A stretch of 64,000 nt of DNA from Mactra quadrangularis (lineage: Eukaryota; Mollusca; Bivalvia; Venerida; Mactridae), in assembly GCA_025267735.1 (NCBI GenBank), contig CM046299.1, positions 21,784,232 to 21,848,231 on the forward strand, in the 5' to 3' direction. A model generated the notes under the pieces. The model did no database searches. It saw nothing but the letters and a program-made list of their open reading frames with translations, and had not been told where the DNA came from. Position 1 is the stretch's first letter. Every line of letters starts with the position of its first letter. The translations under genes and the position numbers were made by a program. This document shows, piece by piece, positions 23,880-35,933 of the stretch.

Positions 23880-24768
23880 ATCAGTAAATCTGTTGCAACC
23901 GCAATGATATTGATAATTTTATGCCAAATTTAGAAAAGGTGAGGCGAAACTTTTGCCTGTAACTCCCTTTAAAGAGATCTGTCAAACCATATAGCAAGAC
24001 AATGTTATATACCAAATAAGCCTATTTGTTTATACTTCTGTATAAACCTTGCTTTGTTCATTTGGTAATTAAAAGGTAAGGCATCTCAATTTGCGGTATC
24101 ATATGACAATATCGTTTGGATGGTTAAACGTGTAATGAATGAACACCTATACATATTCGCGGTCGATTAACAACATCAATTCGATGTAACGATTTCTTTA
24201 CTCATTGAATATACTGTAGTTATATTGATACTGAAACAATGGGTATGTATTACATGTATTTGATTATACCGATCAAGAAAATCCTGGAAAATGGTAAAGT
24301 ATGACAATAAATGAAGCAGGTAAATATTTTAAGTTTAGATGGTAATTTGGAAAATGTACCTGTCCATAAGTGTATTTCTTGCTCGTAAGTCATTTTTAAA
24401 TAGCATGAAGCAATTTTTCTCGGTGTTTAACATAGATTTAATGGTTATGTAGTTTTTATTATCAATATGTTGATTTTTTTCTGCAAAAAGTGCATAATGT
24501 GGTTGTGGTTCGAGGTTCGGATCCCCCTAGAAAAGTTCGGACGCCCCATGAAAAGTTCGGACCCCCCTAGAAAAAAATTCTGGATCCGCACCTGATAAGT
24601 TTAATCTACAAATAATATTACTGTCGAAAACTTCCTGTTTCAAATTAGCATATTTCTATATATCCCAGTGAAAGGATATTTTAAGTATAAACCTTTTTAT
24701 AAATCTCATAAACACTATTACTCAAATAAAAGTTTATAAAAGTCGGGTAAACTAGTGAACACAAAAAT
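23880..24768 (+). promoter_or_regulatory. Gene B upstream region with conserved ETS/TATA-like sites
   Basis: Homologous to 2750-3390. An ETS-like ACTTCCTGT lies at 24630-24638, 139 bp before the ATG, and TATATA at 24657. The homology is interrupted at about 24343-24594 by a MITE that the other copy lacks. Confidence 0.6.
24343..24594 (+). mobile_element. MITE copy 2 in gene B promoter
   Basis: It ends CTGGATCCGCACCTG and shares AAAATGTACCTGTCC and AGTGTATTTCTTG with the copy at 38026-38310; the left terminus is truncated. The paralogous promoter at 3199 continues without it, which brackets the insertion. It ends 175 bp upstream of the gene B start codon. Confidence 0.75.
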
Positions 24769-24832
24769 ATGGATTTACAAACTATATTAAAGAATGTGTT
24801 TTGTTTGTTGTTAATAGTTGTGCATAAAATAG
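24769..24832 (+). CDS. Gene B exon 1: signal peptide
   Basis: ATG followed by 20 codons with a CLLLIVV hydrophobic core and a phase-1 donor AAAATAG|GTATGA. Near-identical to the exon at 3391. Confidence 0.85.
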
Positions 24833-27800
24833 GTATGACGATATAATTTTGTTTTAATTTTCTTACGTTTACCTAAAAGTACAAAACTATATACATGTCA
24901 ATGGTTTAAATGATCTGAACAGCTATGTATCAATGTTTATCAATTTTTTCTATCAGACTAATGTTTACCTATATGTAAAATGTGATAGGTCGTACGTATG
25001 TTGAGGTTTTCTTTATTTTTGTTAATTTCTTTAGCTTATTCTTTGTCTTTTTGAAAAATGACTTGAAAGCATTTTCAGGGTAAAAGTGACAAATGTTGAT
25101 TTTCTAAGTATAAGGTTATCAATTTGTAGAAATAACCAAGCCTCAGTTAAATATGTTTTATTATTCATTGTATTCAAAAGTGCGAGTAGATCGAAACCGA
25201 AAGTAGAATTTTTGTCAATACTGTCAAAGAACAATTGTTTTGATCTCTGTACTTTAAGATAGACTATTGATAGAAAAAACACTTACTTCAAAACGTGTAG
25301 TTAATAAACAGTATTAAACGATTCCAGATCATATATTGTCAATGTTTACAATTGCCGCTCGGCTAGGTCAGTTGGTAGCACGCAAGTCTACTGATCAAGG
25401 GGTCGTGGGTTCGATTCCTGGGCATTCTGTTCGTGGAGCTTGGTGATATAATTATTTCAACGGCCATTCTCCCTCATACCAATTCTTCTTGATTATGTAG
25501 GGAAGTTGTCAGGCACTCACAAAAAGTATTCGGTTAGTAGTTGGTTAAAAGCACAATCCAGAAATTTAGCCTTTTCAGCAACAGTTAGTAGGTTGACTGA
25601 CCACCATTATATTACCTATACAATGTGTTGCTACGGCGTTAAACCCAACAAGAACAAACAAAACAAAACAATGTTAACAAAAACTGAATGACACTGTATT
25701 CTTATATAACGACACCACTTTAAAGAAATGGGCAATATGGGAAATTTAAACTCAGAAATATTGACATGACTATTGAATCCCTAACGCACGTAATATATTA
25801 ATAACTTCGTAATTGTATGCAAATATTTATGTCTGCGATAAATAACTACATTTTCATATTGTGGCTTGGAAAACACTGAGATGTACCGAGATATAAGTAT
25901 GCTGAAAAATACAAAAAATGCACCTTTTGTAAATGTTGTTTAACATGCCATATAAGTCTAGGAGTTCCTCATAAACCGTTGATACAATTGTCATGGAATA
26001 TCCTAACTTAAACTTAAAATTATTAATTAATATATAATAATGAATTAATCATGCTTTGAAAAGTGTACAGTGGTTCATTTACCATTTGGTTATCAGTTTA
26101 TATTGTTAAGCGACCTGATAAAAAGATTTGAAAAAAAAGAAAAATGAAATTGTGAAGGTATCTACCTGTAGTTATATTTTGTTTTCATACTAAACATGTA
26201 CATAATGTTATTTTGTAGACGCTATTTACATACTAACAGAAAAGCAATATACATGGCGAGAGGCTACTCAAGTGTGTACACTGGCAACACCAAATCTTAC
26301 TTTCAGCGAAAGTGGTATCACACCAGATCTAGACAATCTACCTAGTGTAGATGCATGGTTAGGTTTCATCGAAAACATGACACCATTTGAATATTTTGGT
26401 AAGACTTTACATTTAACACCAAAGACTTCATTGTCAATTATTTTATTCCAATATTGATATTTTGTATTGAAAGACTAACTAATTCGGTATTTTCTATCTA
26501 AAGAACACCGAAAGGTCTAAAAAGCATCGACATGAGTGTTGATTTGTTTAATTTTATTCAGGACAGATATATATTTCATTGGAAATTGTATCGTAGGGAT
26601 TGAACTTACATAGAATAATTTTGATACTGTTATTAATCAATGTCCACCTTTATAAGACAAATGTATGAACAGTTCCAAAAGACATGCGGAAGTACTTTTC
26701 CATATATTAAATTTTAGGATTAAGACAATTTGAATATAGGAAAAATATAAAATATGTTTGCCTGGAAGGATGAAATTTTGATGTCACAATTCAAAACATG
26801 TTTGGTTAACACCGGCCTTACTTTTGAGTCAAATTCCGAACTACCAGTATCTGGATTTGTTGAAAGACAATGTTATAATCGTTATCTTGTGCATTCATGG
26901 GCATATTTATGAGCTGTTAAACACTGGTGGCTACTAGCATGGCAAGAGACCAAAACAACAGAAACTGAAGTTAACTAAAAGTCGGCATTTCATATTTAGA
27001 CGGCAAGAGATATATGGTAGAGAAACCGATCGTATATATTTTCGCTATTTTACCTTCTTTTGTTTAAGCATGTGTTAGAAAGTATGACCTCGGTCTCACT
27101 ACAGCCGATTACATAACAGAAGGAGATCCTGGAAAATGTTGGTCAGCTTGTAATAATGTTGAACTTGAAGCAGTAGCTGTTTATAGGAATGAGGTAATAC
27201 GAACTAATCAACGCGTCGTACTTTTAGTTAGTGATATTGTGACATCTACCCTGTGTTAAGAAACTATACTGTTAGTTAACGTTACGGTCACGGGATAACT
27301 CAATCCGAATACAACTCAACCCGTGCAATATTCAACTCAAAATTGGGACAATCCGTTTGCAGGAGATTAAGTTGTCTATGGGTTGAGTTGTTCCGACACT
27401 TCCGTTACGGAACGTTTTGGAACGTTCAAGGTAACTGAACACGCTGCTGGTCGGTCCGTTCATTGTAAACGTTTATACATCTTATCTGTCGTATCGATTT
27501 AAGTAGTGTACATAGACATGTATTATTTGTATTATATAAAGATATAGCTTGTTGATGTATTTAAGTAATTATTTTTACTATTTTATGATTTCCCTCTACA
27601 AGCTAGATGTTTGAATTATAAATGCCTTTGGAAACTATTAACCGCCGTAGGCTGAAGAGTTATATTTGACATATTCAATATTGTGGATAAAGGAGTGCCA
27701 ACAGGCTATAAGAATAAGATCCGTGTCTCCGTGGAAAACAGCATAAAGATATCTACATAACGAATCCCTTTTTTGTATTTATAGATCAGAAATAATCATA

Positions 27801-30800
27801 AGGAAGGCCCTAGAATGTTACAGGGTATTTCATTGTTATCCGGAACAACCAAATATCTTTTTGAAAATTGCAAAGTCTTGTATAATGAATTTTGAAATTT
27901 TGCTTAATGATGACGTATGGTTTTGAATTGATTTAATAAATATTGATTTTTACAGTGTTACTGTCTTCATGCTGTAAACATATATTCAAGCAAACTAGTT
28001 GACGACCGATGTAACTTAGGATGTCCAAGTCAACCAAATATTGTTTGTGGTGTTGACTATAAAACATATGAATATGTATCTCTGTACAAAACTACATACA
28101 CAGGTATGTTTATATGTGCCAAACACAGTAAACAAAATATAAACCCCAGGCTGCCGAAACTGTTCCGAGATTAAAAAACTTTATACATGGTGATTTTGTT
28201 TCCACTCTCCAGCCGCCTATGGTATGTGCCTTTTGCTGTTTAACTTGTAGTATTGTCATAAATGTAAACTTATCTACTTTGAGTTAAATACCACACACTC
28301 TTAATTGCTTATAAAATACGCAGAAAATGGTACATTTTAATATCATTGCATGTATAAGCTAGAAAAACCTTCATAGTGTCAACATATAAAGGAAACCAAA
28401 ATAGTCCTGTTATAATATATCCAATAAAAGATAGGACGAATCGCTGTTTCATTCATTATGTTTTGATCCATTTTGGATTAATTAAACTGATCGACAAGAC
28501 GATAATATTTATAGGATATTGAACAATTGGAATGATTTTTGTGGAACCAATTATAAGTAACCGTTGTGTTATTATCAAGGATTAAACCTGCACGTTTTTT
28601 TCAATATCTCAAATGGTAATGAAACATGTTGGAAACATTAAAACAGCGTTCTGATTTTGACAATTTAAATGCATATTGACATACTTATGTAGAAGGTTTT
28701 ATGACATAATTCATTTAGTGTATTTTGGTTTAAAATCATTCATCTTTTAAAAACATGATCTATAATTCAACAAGAACACAACTTAAGTTATAGTTATCGA
28801 TCAAAAACAATTGCACAGTTGGTGCATGTCTCTATACATTCTTATCGAGCTCTAATAACTTAGCACACCATTCGAAGTTCGATATTCAATATCAAACATC
28901 GAACCAGTTTGACGTTCGACAATTTGATTTTGTGCAAATATGGAACTGAAGTTGAAAATTGAAAATTGAATCAGTTCGACGTTAGACTTTTCGTGAGTGC
29001 AATTCATTATAGTATTAAGAGTTCCCGGCACTCTTGGGTGTATTGCATCAATATTTGTTAGTAATGAATATAATAAAATAATATATATATTCTTGTGTTC
29101 CTTGTAGGACCTATCAGAACAAGCTCATCCGACGCTAACATATGTTTGTGGTACGGAAGAAGTACGGCAACATTCTTATGGGGCAATTGTACGAATACTT
29201 ATCGTATTATATGTTACCAAGGTAAATATTACTTTAAATATACGCGTTTGAAATTGTATGTAGTAGGACCTGATGATTATTTCATCAGGGTTGTTGAACC
29301 GTCAGACGTAGTCATAACTATGTCGTTTTTAGCTCGACTTTACGTAGTAATGTAGAGCTCTCCTACTCGCCCCGGCGTCGGCGTCGGCGTCAGCGTCCGC
29401 GTCCACATTTCTGATTAAAGTTTTTGCGCACAGATTAAAGTTTTTGTGCAGTAAAATACTTTCTTTTATATCTTTGTTATTTCTTAAGATATTCACTTCA
29501 AACTTTTAATATATGTTCCTTACTATCAACCATATCTCATGTGACAAGGTTCATAACTCCAAACACATTTTTTCAGAATTAGCTTCCCTTGAACTGATTA
29601 AAGTTTTTGTGCACAGATTAAAGTTTTTGTGCAGTAAATTACTTTCTTCTATATCTTTGTTATTTCTTAAGATATTAACTTCAAACTTTAAATATATGTT
29701 GCTTATTATCAACCACATCTCATTTGACAAAGTTCATAACTCCAAATATATTTTTTTCAGAATTATCTCCCCTTGAACTTAGAGTTTTCTTTACAAAATA
29801 TTTGCTTTTACTGCAACTGTTGTATTTCTGTAGGTATTGACTTCAAACTTCAAATGTATGTTACTTATTATCAACCACATCTCATGTGACAAGGTTCATA
29901 ACTCAAAATACTTTTTTTTTTCTATTTTCTCCCCTTGAACTTAGACATTTATTTTAAAAAAAATTTTGGTTTTACTTTTTCAAAATTGTCCTCTATGAAC
30001 TTAAAATTTATTTTTTTACTTTAAATTTGTTAAAGTTATATTTTCAAATTTTAAAATATGTATGTTCCTTATCATCAACCACATCTCCTGTGACAAAAAC
30101 TTACTAAGTCGAGCATGCTGTCTCCTCTGACAGCTCTTGTTTTAATGGAAGTTATTGTAAAGCAATTTACCTTTTAAACCTCATGGTTTAGAATTCAGCT
30201 ACTGATATAACATAATCATTTAGTAACTCAAAATCATTTTAACATTAGTTGTATTCAAATGAAGTGACCCTATAGATAATACTTCTTGTCTTAGTTCGTT
30301 TTCCCTAAGTGACCTAAAGAATTCTAGGAGAGATGAATCTGTGAGAATTCGCTTTTTTCCGCAACGTACCTTCAGCCAGATGACAACACCATTGAGATTT
30401 AGTTGAATAAGAAAGTGGGTAAAAATGTAATCTTTGTGTTTTATCAGACGAGATATATAAAGTTTATCGCCCTAGCGTTATTTATACTTTTCCATGAATT
30501 ATGACTCCTCATGTATTTTCGCTAAATTAATTTTGCTTCATTTTGCTGTCATTCTTATTTAAATTACTTTGTAATAATTTTCTCTTGATGATATTTGTCA
30601 CTTTTTTTAATTTTTAAGAGATGCATGATAATTGATTTTTCGATTTTATTATTCATCAATCCATATTCTTTTTATGATTTAGAAAATGAACGTTATTTTA
30701 GAATTTACTTTTTGTTTAATGAATGGATATTGTTGTAATTATCAAGATGTGTAGAATTTTTAAAGAATTCTATCTTAAAATTGTTGGAATGATTTTAGGT

Positions 30801-33800
30801 AGCCTTAAGAGTGTATTTTTAATTTTTATCTTACGAGGTGAAGAACATAGAATTAGAACCTATATATTACCTATATAATTTACTTTACATATTATATAAA
30901 TACATGGATATAAATACACTCTAAAACCCTATGTAAAGCTATTGTTGTGGGGTGTTACGTATATCGTCGCTCGTTTTTTTATGTGTTTTAATAGATAAAA
31001 ACGTTTGGCTATACAATGGCAGTGTTGCATATGGTAATTGGATAACTATGACAACAAGGTGCTTCAATGATTATGGAATACCTTCAACTTATAATATCAC
31101 TATGAATTTGAATACAACAGAGATATCTCAAATGTGGACAGGTGTAATACGCAATGGTGTGATTTATTCAAGTAAGTAAAAACAATTTATGACAAATTAC
31201 ACATTGTGACCGATTTACTCAAGAATACAAAAATATCCAAATAAATAATTGTCATAGATATTTTCTGACTACATTACGTACTACTGGTTAAGAATTATGA
31301 TATAACGCAATCAATTGTCGCTAGACAGATCTAAAATTTTGAAGTGGTCATTTAGGAAACACGACTACTTTTCTGATATCATAGTTTACCATAGTTTACC
31401 TCCCAATATTTTGCTTATATATAGATTTGTTTATTGCGTAGATCTTGTACGCTATCTTGTTGATGCTGTAAAAGTGCTTTCACAAAGAAGTCCTGGATTT
31501 GTCGTGTAGTATTTGTATAACTGTTACTAATCATAATACCCTATTATTTGAATACAGAATGTATCATTTAACATGGAGTTCATTGTACATTTACTGTACA
31601 CTCACTTATGTTCAACACAATAGGATATTGATAGTTCATTAGTTATATTACTTTTTGAGATATTGAAATTGAACTCTCATTTCATTTTCACTTTTAATAA
31701 TACATATTTTGAATCAGATGTCGGTACGCCCAATTACAGGGTTCAAGGCTATAAGATGTAACCCCTGAGTTCATTTGCGCATAAACGAATCTCGTCATTG
31801 TCTCTATTGACCGATGATTGGTATAATAAACTATCAATGTGATTTTGTTCATTCCCCGTAGGATCAAAATTTAAAAAAACCTGAGACCGCTAATTAATTG
31901 TCGATATGTTATTGTATTAAGCAATGCAGATTTTAAAGTAAGTATAATGAGTTTCAAGTTACATGATAGATTCAATATTAACTTAATGCGGTGTTCTATA
32001 TGTATTTCATTTAAAGCACATATTTTATTTTTGTATGCTTCGGATTTTGCAGATGTAAAAATAACTGTTTTGCTTACTATAAACACAACTGTTTTCGTTT
32101 TATTGTAGATTCTACTAATGTTAATGAAGGTAAATATGGTTTTGTCGATATTGCAACAGAAAAGCTTTCATTCACAAACGATACTACAGTAAGAAAAAGA
32201 GCACTTTGTGTTGAAGGTATAGTAATGTCTTTCATTTATATTTAATTCCTAACATTATCTATATTAACATTATCTATTATGACATTTATCTATAGAAAAC
32301 CAACTGTACAAACATTTAATTTTAATGATCAGTCATAACAAAATAATGATACGTCTTATATACAACAAGTATAATTTGATTTAATGAGACATTATTGATG
32401 ATAAATTTAATGGTTTAATCACGTTCTTTCTTTGACTAAACTTATAATATATAGATGCATAAGTAAATGATCTTTCAGGAGCATAAAATCATTGTCATTA
32501 AGCGCACAATATCTGTACTGTATCAAACCTATTATGGTAGTAATGTTTTGCTCACTAGTAACTACCGATTGAACTAAACGGTTGGAATTAGATATGATCG
32601 ACTGTGCAAAATTATGATAGCATTATAGATATAGATAGATTATGATAGAGCCCAGGACTTATAGTGATATTCACCGCCAAAAGAACTACGCAAGTTGGTT
32701 CAAATTAAATAGACAATATAAACTAATGAAGGTCTTAGTTAGGTAATACATGAATACATAGGTATATAACATATTCATACGTTAGAACTTTAGGCGTATT
32801 AATTGCGTAAATATTACCTAAATATATTTCAGAAACAGTTAAAGTTGAAACAACTACTAGTACAGTGGAAACAACTACTAGTACAGGTAAAACAAGTACT
32901 AATACAGTGGAAACAACTACTAGTACAGTTAAAACAACTACTAGTACAGTGGAAACAACTACTAGTACAGGTAAAACAACTACAAGTACAGGTAAAACAT
33001 ATTCTTCTACTGCTAAACAAACAAGTTCTAGGTATGATGATAATGTACAAACAGTAACACCAAGTCATATAACAGATGAAGGTGATTATTGAAATTCATA
33101 ATATATTATTATCATCATTATTATTGCTAATAAGTTTTGTTGAATTAAATTATGTTACTTTTAAGAAAAAGATGTAATTATTAGTATTATTATTAGTAGT
33201 AGTTTTATAAGTACATGTATTATTATTAATAATATTATTATTGTACTTGTGTATTTTGCTAATTTTACAAACAAATTTAATACCTCTGAATACATATAGT
33301 GATATTTTTAAATGCTTCAGGAACAACTAACCAACAAATTACGACAGTTAGAATTAAATCTGATTATCATGCTAACTCAAAACAAGGTAAAACAGTTTAT
33401 TTCGATACGCAAAATGTTTCTCATTCATTTTATTTCCATAAATTGCACTTTCCATTGTATAATGTAAACTACTGCTTTAAAGCGTATAACATAAATAATT
33501 TAGCCAATTGAAAAAAAAAACTAAATAAAAACTGCAAAAGAGTTACAATTGTTACATGATAAACTTCATATAAAATGTTTTATCTCTTTATTGTTAGATT
33601 CACCAAACATTGGAGCCATCGTTGGGGTCACATTGTCTATAGCTGTGATCACCATTGTAACAGTTATCATTGTTGTCTTGTGGAAAAGGTACATTATAAT
33701 TATGATAGATATACCACAAATTTGAACAAAACGATAGTTCATTTAAGCAATAATTTTAAAGAAAGCAAAGGTTTTCCAAATAAAAAGAACCCAAAAGCAG

Positions 33801-34825
33801 GACAATAAACGCAACAATAGTTTTTTAGTCGTAAATACAATTAGGTTTATTAAAACCAAAATATAAACCTAGGCAACACTAGTATTAGTATAATAAATGT
33901 CGCAGTTCATACCTGTTCACATAATGAGAAGGATATGTAAACGGCAAAATAGAGAGAACTCGTCTTGTAAGCGAGGGCAATAGGTTTGAGTCTCGGTCAG
34001 GCTGCATATTTTTCTCACCCTGTGTCATTTGGCACCAAACGAGGGAAAGTTGATTGATTACTTGGTCAGTCGAGAACTTATGATATCTAATAGCTTCTTA
34101 AGCAAACTGTGATTCTGAATTTAGGGACGAATAAACTTGTAATGAACATCGAAAAGAGCGCGCCTTCAATTGCAATGGGTATTTTAGAGAGTGTCGTTGC
34201 TGTGCGTAGAAGTCTTAATGCTATAGCCTGATTATAAGATTAAAAACTTTTTTAAATGGCGAATCATTTAAATAATGTCAAGTGCAGGTGTTGCTTGTTG
34301 ACGGCTTTATGCTTACAAAACTAAAACAAAGCCTTGTGTAACCATTGATTTCGATACATGATGGCTATATTATGTGTTCGCACTATTTTTTTCAGAGGTA
34401 TTAGGCTACAAGTTGTGCGGAAAGCGAAATCAGATAGCCAAAACCAAACAGCAGCTAATAATTTTATAAACGCTACTGGACATGACAATGCCATTCAAGG
34501 TACACCAGAAGTCAATGTCCATAGTTATGATGAAATAGATATCAGTGACATTTCGCCAGGAAACACCATGACTCACGTCGATGGCGACAACAACTCACGT
34601 AATAACTATGATGAGGCACACACGTATCGAAATATTGGAAACCCTGCATCAAATGTAATACATACTTACTCAAACCTTGTAAATAAACATGGAGGAGAAC
34701 ATACTTACCAAAATCAAGAAAAGGAAACACCAGATGAGGCACATTTGTATTTAGATCTTCAACACAATACGTCTGATGATCATGCTTATGCTGGTCTGGA
34801 AGCAAGGGTGCCCCGATCAAAGTAA
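24769..34825 (+). CDS. Gene B: CTLD/WSC transmembrane receptor, ITAM-like tail
   Basis: Exons: 24769-24832, 26219-26398, 27069-27193, 27956-28103, 29108-29221, 30995-31171, 32109-32216, 32833-33081, 33321-33386, 33598-33688, 34396-34825. These sum to 1752 bp (583 aa), and all junctions are canonical AG/GT with phases matching gene A. Order: signal peptide (MDLQTILKNVFCLLLIV...), CTLD first half, WSC, CTLD second half, degenerate CTLD-like region, Thr-rich repeat stalk, transmembrane helix and 143-aa tail. The tail contains YDEI, YRNI, YSNL, YQNQ, YLDL and YAGL. Two pairs have ITAM-like spacing. Many N-glycosylation sequons are visible (NLT, NMT, NCT, NIT, NDT). It arose by tandem duplication with gene A. 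An immune-type receptor role is plausible but inferred. Confidence 0.88.
25352..25668 (+). mobile_element. tRNA-derived SINE in gene B intron 1
   Basis: The tRNA-like head has an A-box-like GGCTAGGTCAGTTGG and a B box GGTTCGATTCC (25408). The tail ends GGCGTTAAACCCAACAAG plus an A/C-rich repeat. Flanks CAATGTTTACAA (25340-25351) and CAATGTTAACAA (25669-25680) form a 12-bp target duplication with one mismatch. Confidence 0.9.
26219..26398 (+). CDS. Gene B exon 2: first half of CTLD
   Basis: It encodes DAIYILTEKQYTWREATQVC... AWLGFIENMTPFEYF, with W.EA...C and WLG as in C-type-lectin folds. It is preceded by a TTTTGTAG acceptor and is phase 1 at both ends. Confidence 0.85.
27069..28103 (+). 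CDS. Gene B exons 3-4: WSC-like domain
   Basis: Exons 27069-27193 and 27956-28103 hold the same eight-cysteine WSC pattern as gene A (ACVRK, CWSAC, ECYC, RCNLGC, VCG, then VSLYKT). They join in phase 0 and are bounded by phase 1. Intron 3 between them carries a MITE (27247-27449). Confidence 0.8.
27247..27449. mobile_element. MITE, GTGTTCAG family, copy 1
   Basis: Strong match to 35714-35933, including CAACTCAACCCGTGCAATA and GAACGTTTTGGAACGTTCAA. The right end CTGAACACGCTGCTG is roughly inverted at the left (GTGTTAAG). It lies in gene B intron 3. Confidence 0.7.
28855..29000 (+). repeat. Isolated fragment of the foldback-element terminus
   Basis: AATAACTTAGCACACCATTCGA, shown here only in part as AATAACTTAGCACAC, and the following TTCGATATTCAATATC and AACATCGAACCAG blocks match the outer end of the large element at 39034-39150. 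Only one end is present. It lies in gene B intron 4. Confidence 0.75.
29108..29221 (+). CDS. Gene B exon 5: second half of CTLD
   Basis: It encodes GPIRTSSSDANICLWYGR... FLWGNCTNTYRIICYQ. CTLD core cysteines 2, 3 and 4 are present; the calcium-binding WND motif reads WGN. Confidence 0.85.
29342..30140. repeat. Dispersed repeat with four internal tandem units
   Basis: The left side has AGCTCGACTTTACGTAG then GAGCTCTCCTACTCG and GCGTCGGCGTC; the right side has AAGTCGAGC and GACAGCTCTTG, partly inverted. Internally a TATCAACCACATCTCATGTG block recurs at about 29524, 29706, 29869 and 30072. I recall this family as widespread in bivalves. The class is uncertain, possibly a non-autonomous DNA transposon. 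It lies in gene B intron 5. Confidence 0.65.
30995..32216 (+). CDS. Gene B exons 6-7: degenerate second CTLD-like region
   Basis: Exons 30995-31171 and 32109-32216 encode NWITMTTRCFNDYG, QMWTGVIRNGVIY and VRKRALCVE. The first and last CTLD cysteines and the W-G motif are present and the inner pair is absent, as in gene A. Several NxS/T sequons are present. Confidence 0.72.
32833..33386 (+). CDS. Gene B exons 8-9: mucin-like stalk
   Basis: Exon 32833-33081 encodes repeats of a seven-residue unit of the ETTTSTV/KTTTSTG type, then a Ser/Thr/Asn-rich segment. Exon 33321-33386 adds GTTNQQITTVRIKSDY.... Dense Thr suggests an O-glycosylated stalk. Exon 9 has no gene A counterpart that I could identify. 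Confidence 0.75.
32847..33014 (+). repeat. Coding 21-bp minisatellite in gene B stalk
   Basis: Eight head-to-tail copies of a GAAACAACTACTAGTACAG-type unit, in frame, the last one degenerate. The 21-bp period keeps the frame when copy number changes. Confidence 0.85.
33598..33688 (+). CDS. Gene B exon 10: transmembrane helix
   Basis: It encodes IGAIVGVTLSIAVITIVTV then IIVVLWKR. Same length and phases (1 to 2) as gene A exon 9. Confidence 0.9.
33940..34015 (+). repeat. tRNA-like SINE head fragment
   Basis: CTCGTCTTGTAAGCGAG can form an anticodon-arm-like stem-loop and is followed by a B-box-like GGTTTGAGTCTC. The acceptor stem is not convincing, so this is probably a SINE fragment in gene B intron 10 and not a tRNA gene. 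Confidence 0.4.
34396..34825 (+). CDS. Gene B exon 11: cytoplasmic tail with ITAM-like pairs
   Basis: It starts RGIRLQVVRKAKS after a TTTTTTCAG acceptor and stops at 34823-34825. YRNI is followed after 10 residues by YSNL, and YLDL after 9 residues by YAGL. Classical ITAM spacing is 6-8, and wider definitions allow up to 12. YRNI, YSNL and YQNQ also have Asn at +2, the Grb2 SH2 preference. AATAAA at 35191 is a candidate polyadenylation signal. Confidence 0.85.
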
Positions 34826-35713
34826 CATTAATTGGTTGTATTGAAGTTTCTTTTAATTAATAGTGAGGGATAATAATGGTAATAATAATAATGAGTTCTT
34901 TTCATGTCTTATTCAAATGCAACAATCACTGTGACATAAAATAAGGATAATATAAGCCGTGTGGATTTACAACAAATGTAGTATTATATAAAAGGCTACT
35001 ATTGAAAGTGTATGAGTCCGTCGCATTCAAGAATCAAATAATTAACATAAAATCTTTGATGATCGGTCTCTACCGAACTGTGTACTCCCCTATGGACAAT
35101 CTAAATATATGGTCAACATATTTAAAAGCCCTTGATATATGCTGCTTTGAATAGAACCCTAATATGAAATGAAGTAAAAAATTTACACTAAATAAACTCT
35201 GTATACTATGCAAGCAATACTCATTTAAGGGTAATACTTATTTTGGTTATACTAATAGGTGATATGATTTTTTGTAAATAGTTGAATAATGTACCATGGT
35301 CTATAGTGACGTGATCTGCAACAACAACTAATGAGATAATTGAAGATTTTGTTTATCGCTAATTACGCATTTCAGAAATATAAATGAGTGGCATCTAATG
35401 GCGCATGAAATAACTTCTACATTTTTATTTCCAATACATTTGATCATGTGTGTTTTGATCGTTAGTTCCAAATTCTGCTCTCAAAATTTGAATCGAGCGG
35501 TAAACTAGGACTTGAGCATAATAATGTGTGCAAAAAACATTCAGAGTAAACAATTACAATTTTGTACATTAATGTAGGCATTATTGGACAAGAAATGTAA
35601 TAATCCTAGTTAATGCACTATTTAAATATTTTCTCTTGTTTGGCTGATGTAAGAATTGGACTAAAACTTGTTTCTTAACAATCTGAGGATCACGTTATTA
35701 TAAAACTTGATAT
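34826..35713. other. Gene B 3' region, AT-rich
   Basis: No further exon or repeat was recognised; it probably includes the 3' UTR. Confidence 0.4.
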
Positions 35714-35933
35714 CTGCCCCGTGTTCAGTAACTACTGTTAGCTAACTTTACGGGTAGGGAAACTCAACCCGAAGACAACTCAACCCGTGCAATACTCAAC
35801 TCAAAGTTAGGACAACTCAATCTATTAGTAGGAGATTCAGTTGTCTCGGGTTGAGTTGTCTATGGATTGAGTTGTTCCGACACTTCCGTTAAGGAACGTT
35901 TTGGAACGTTCAAGGTAACTGAACACGCTGCTG
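35714..35933. mobile_element. MITE, GTGTTCAG family, copy 2
   Basis: Ends GTGTTCAGTAAC and GTAACTGAACAC are near-perfect inverted termini. The interior holds ACAACTCAACCCG and CGGGTTGAGTTGT, which can pair. Homologous to 27247-27449. Confidence 0.75.

Noticed and set aside
25360..25420. Functional tRNA gene
   Set aside because: The A and B boxes belong to a SINE with a long non-tRNA body, an A/C-rich tail and a target duplication.
32829..33068. Cysteine-rich minus-strand frame (SSCFHCTSSC repeats)
   Set aside because: Antisense shadow of the Thr-rich stalk exon of gene B.
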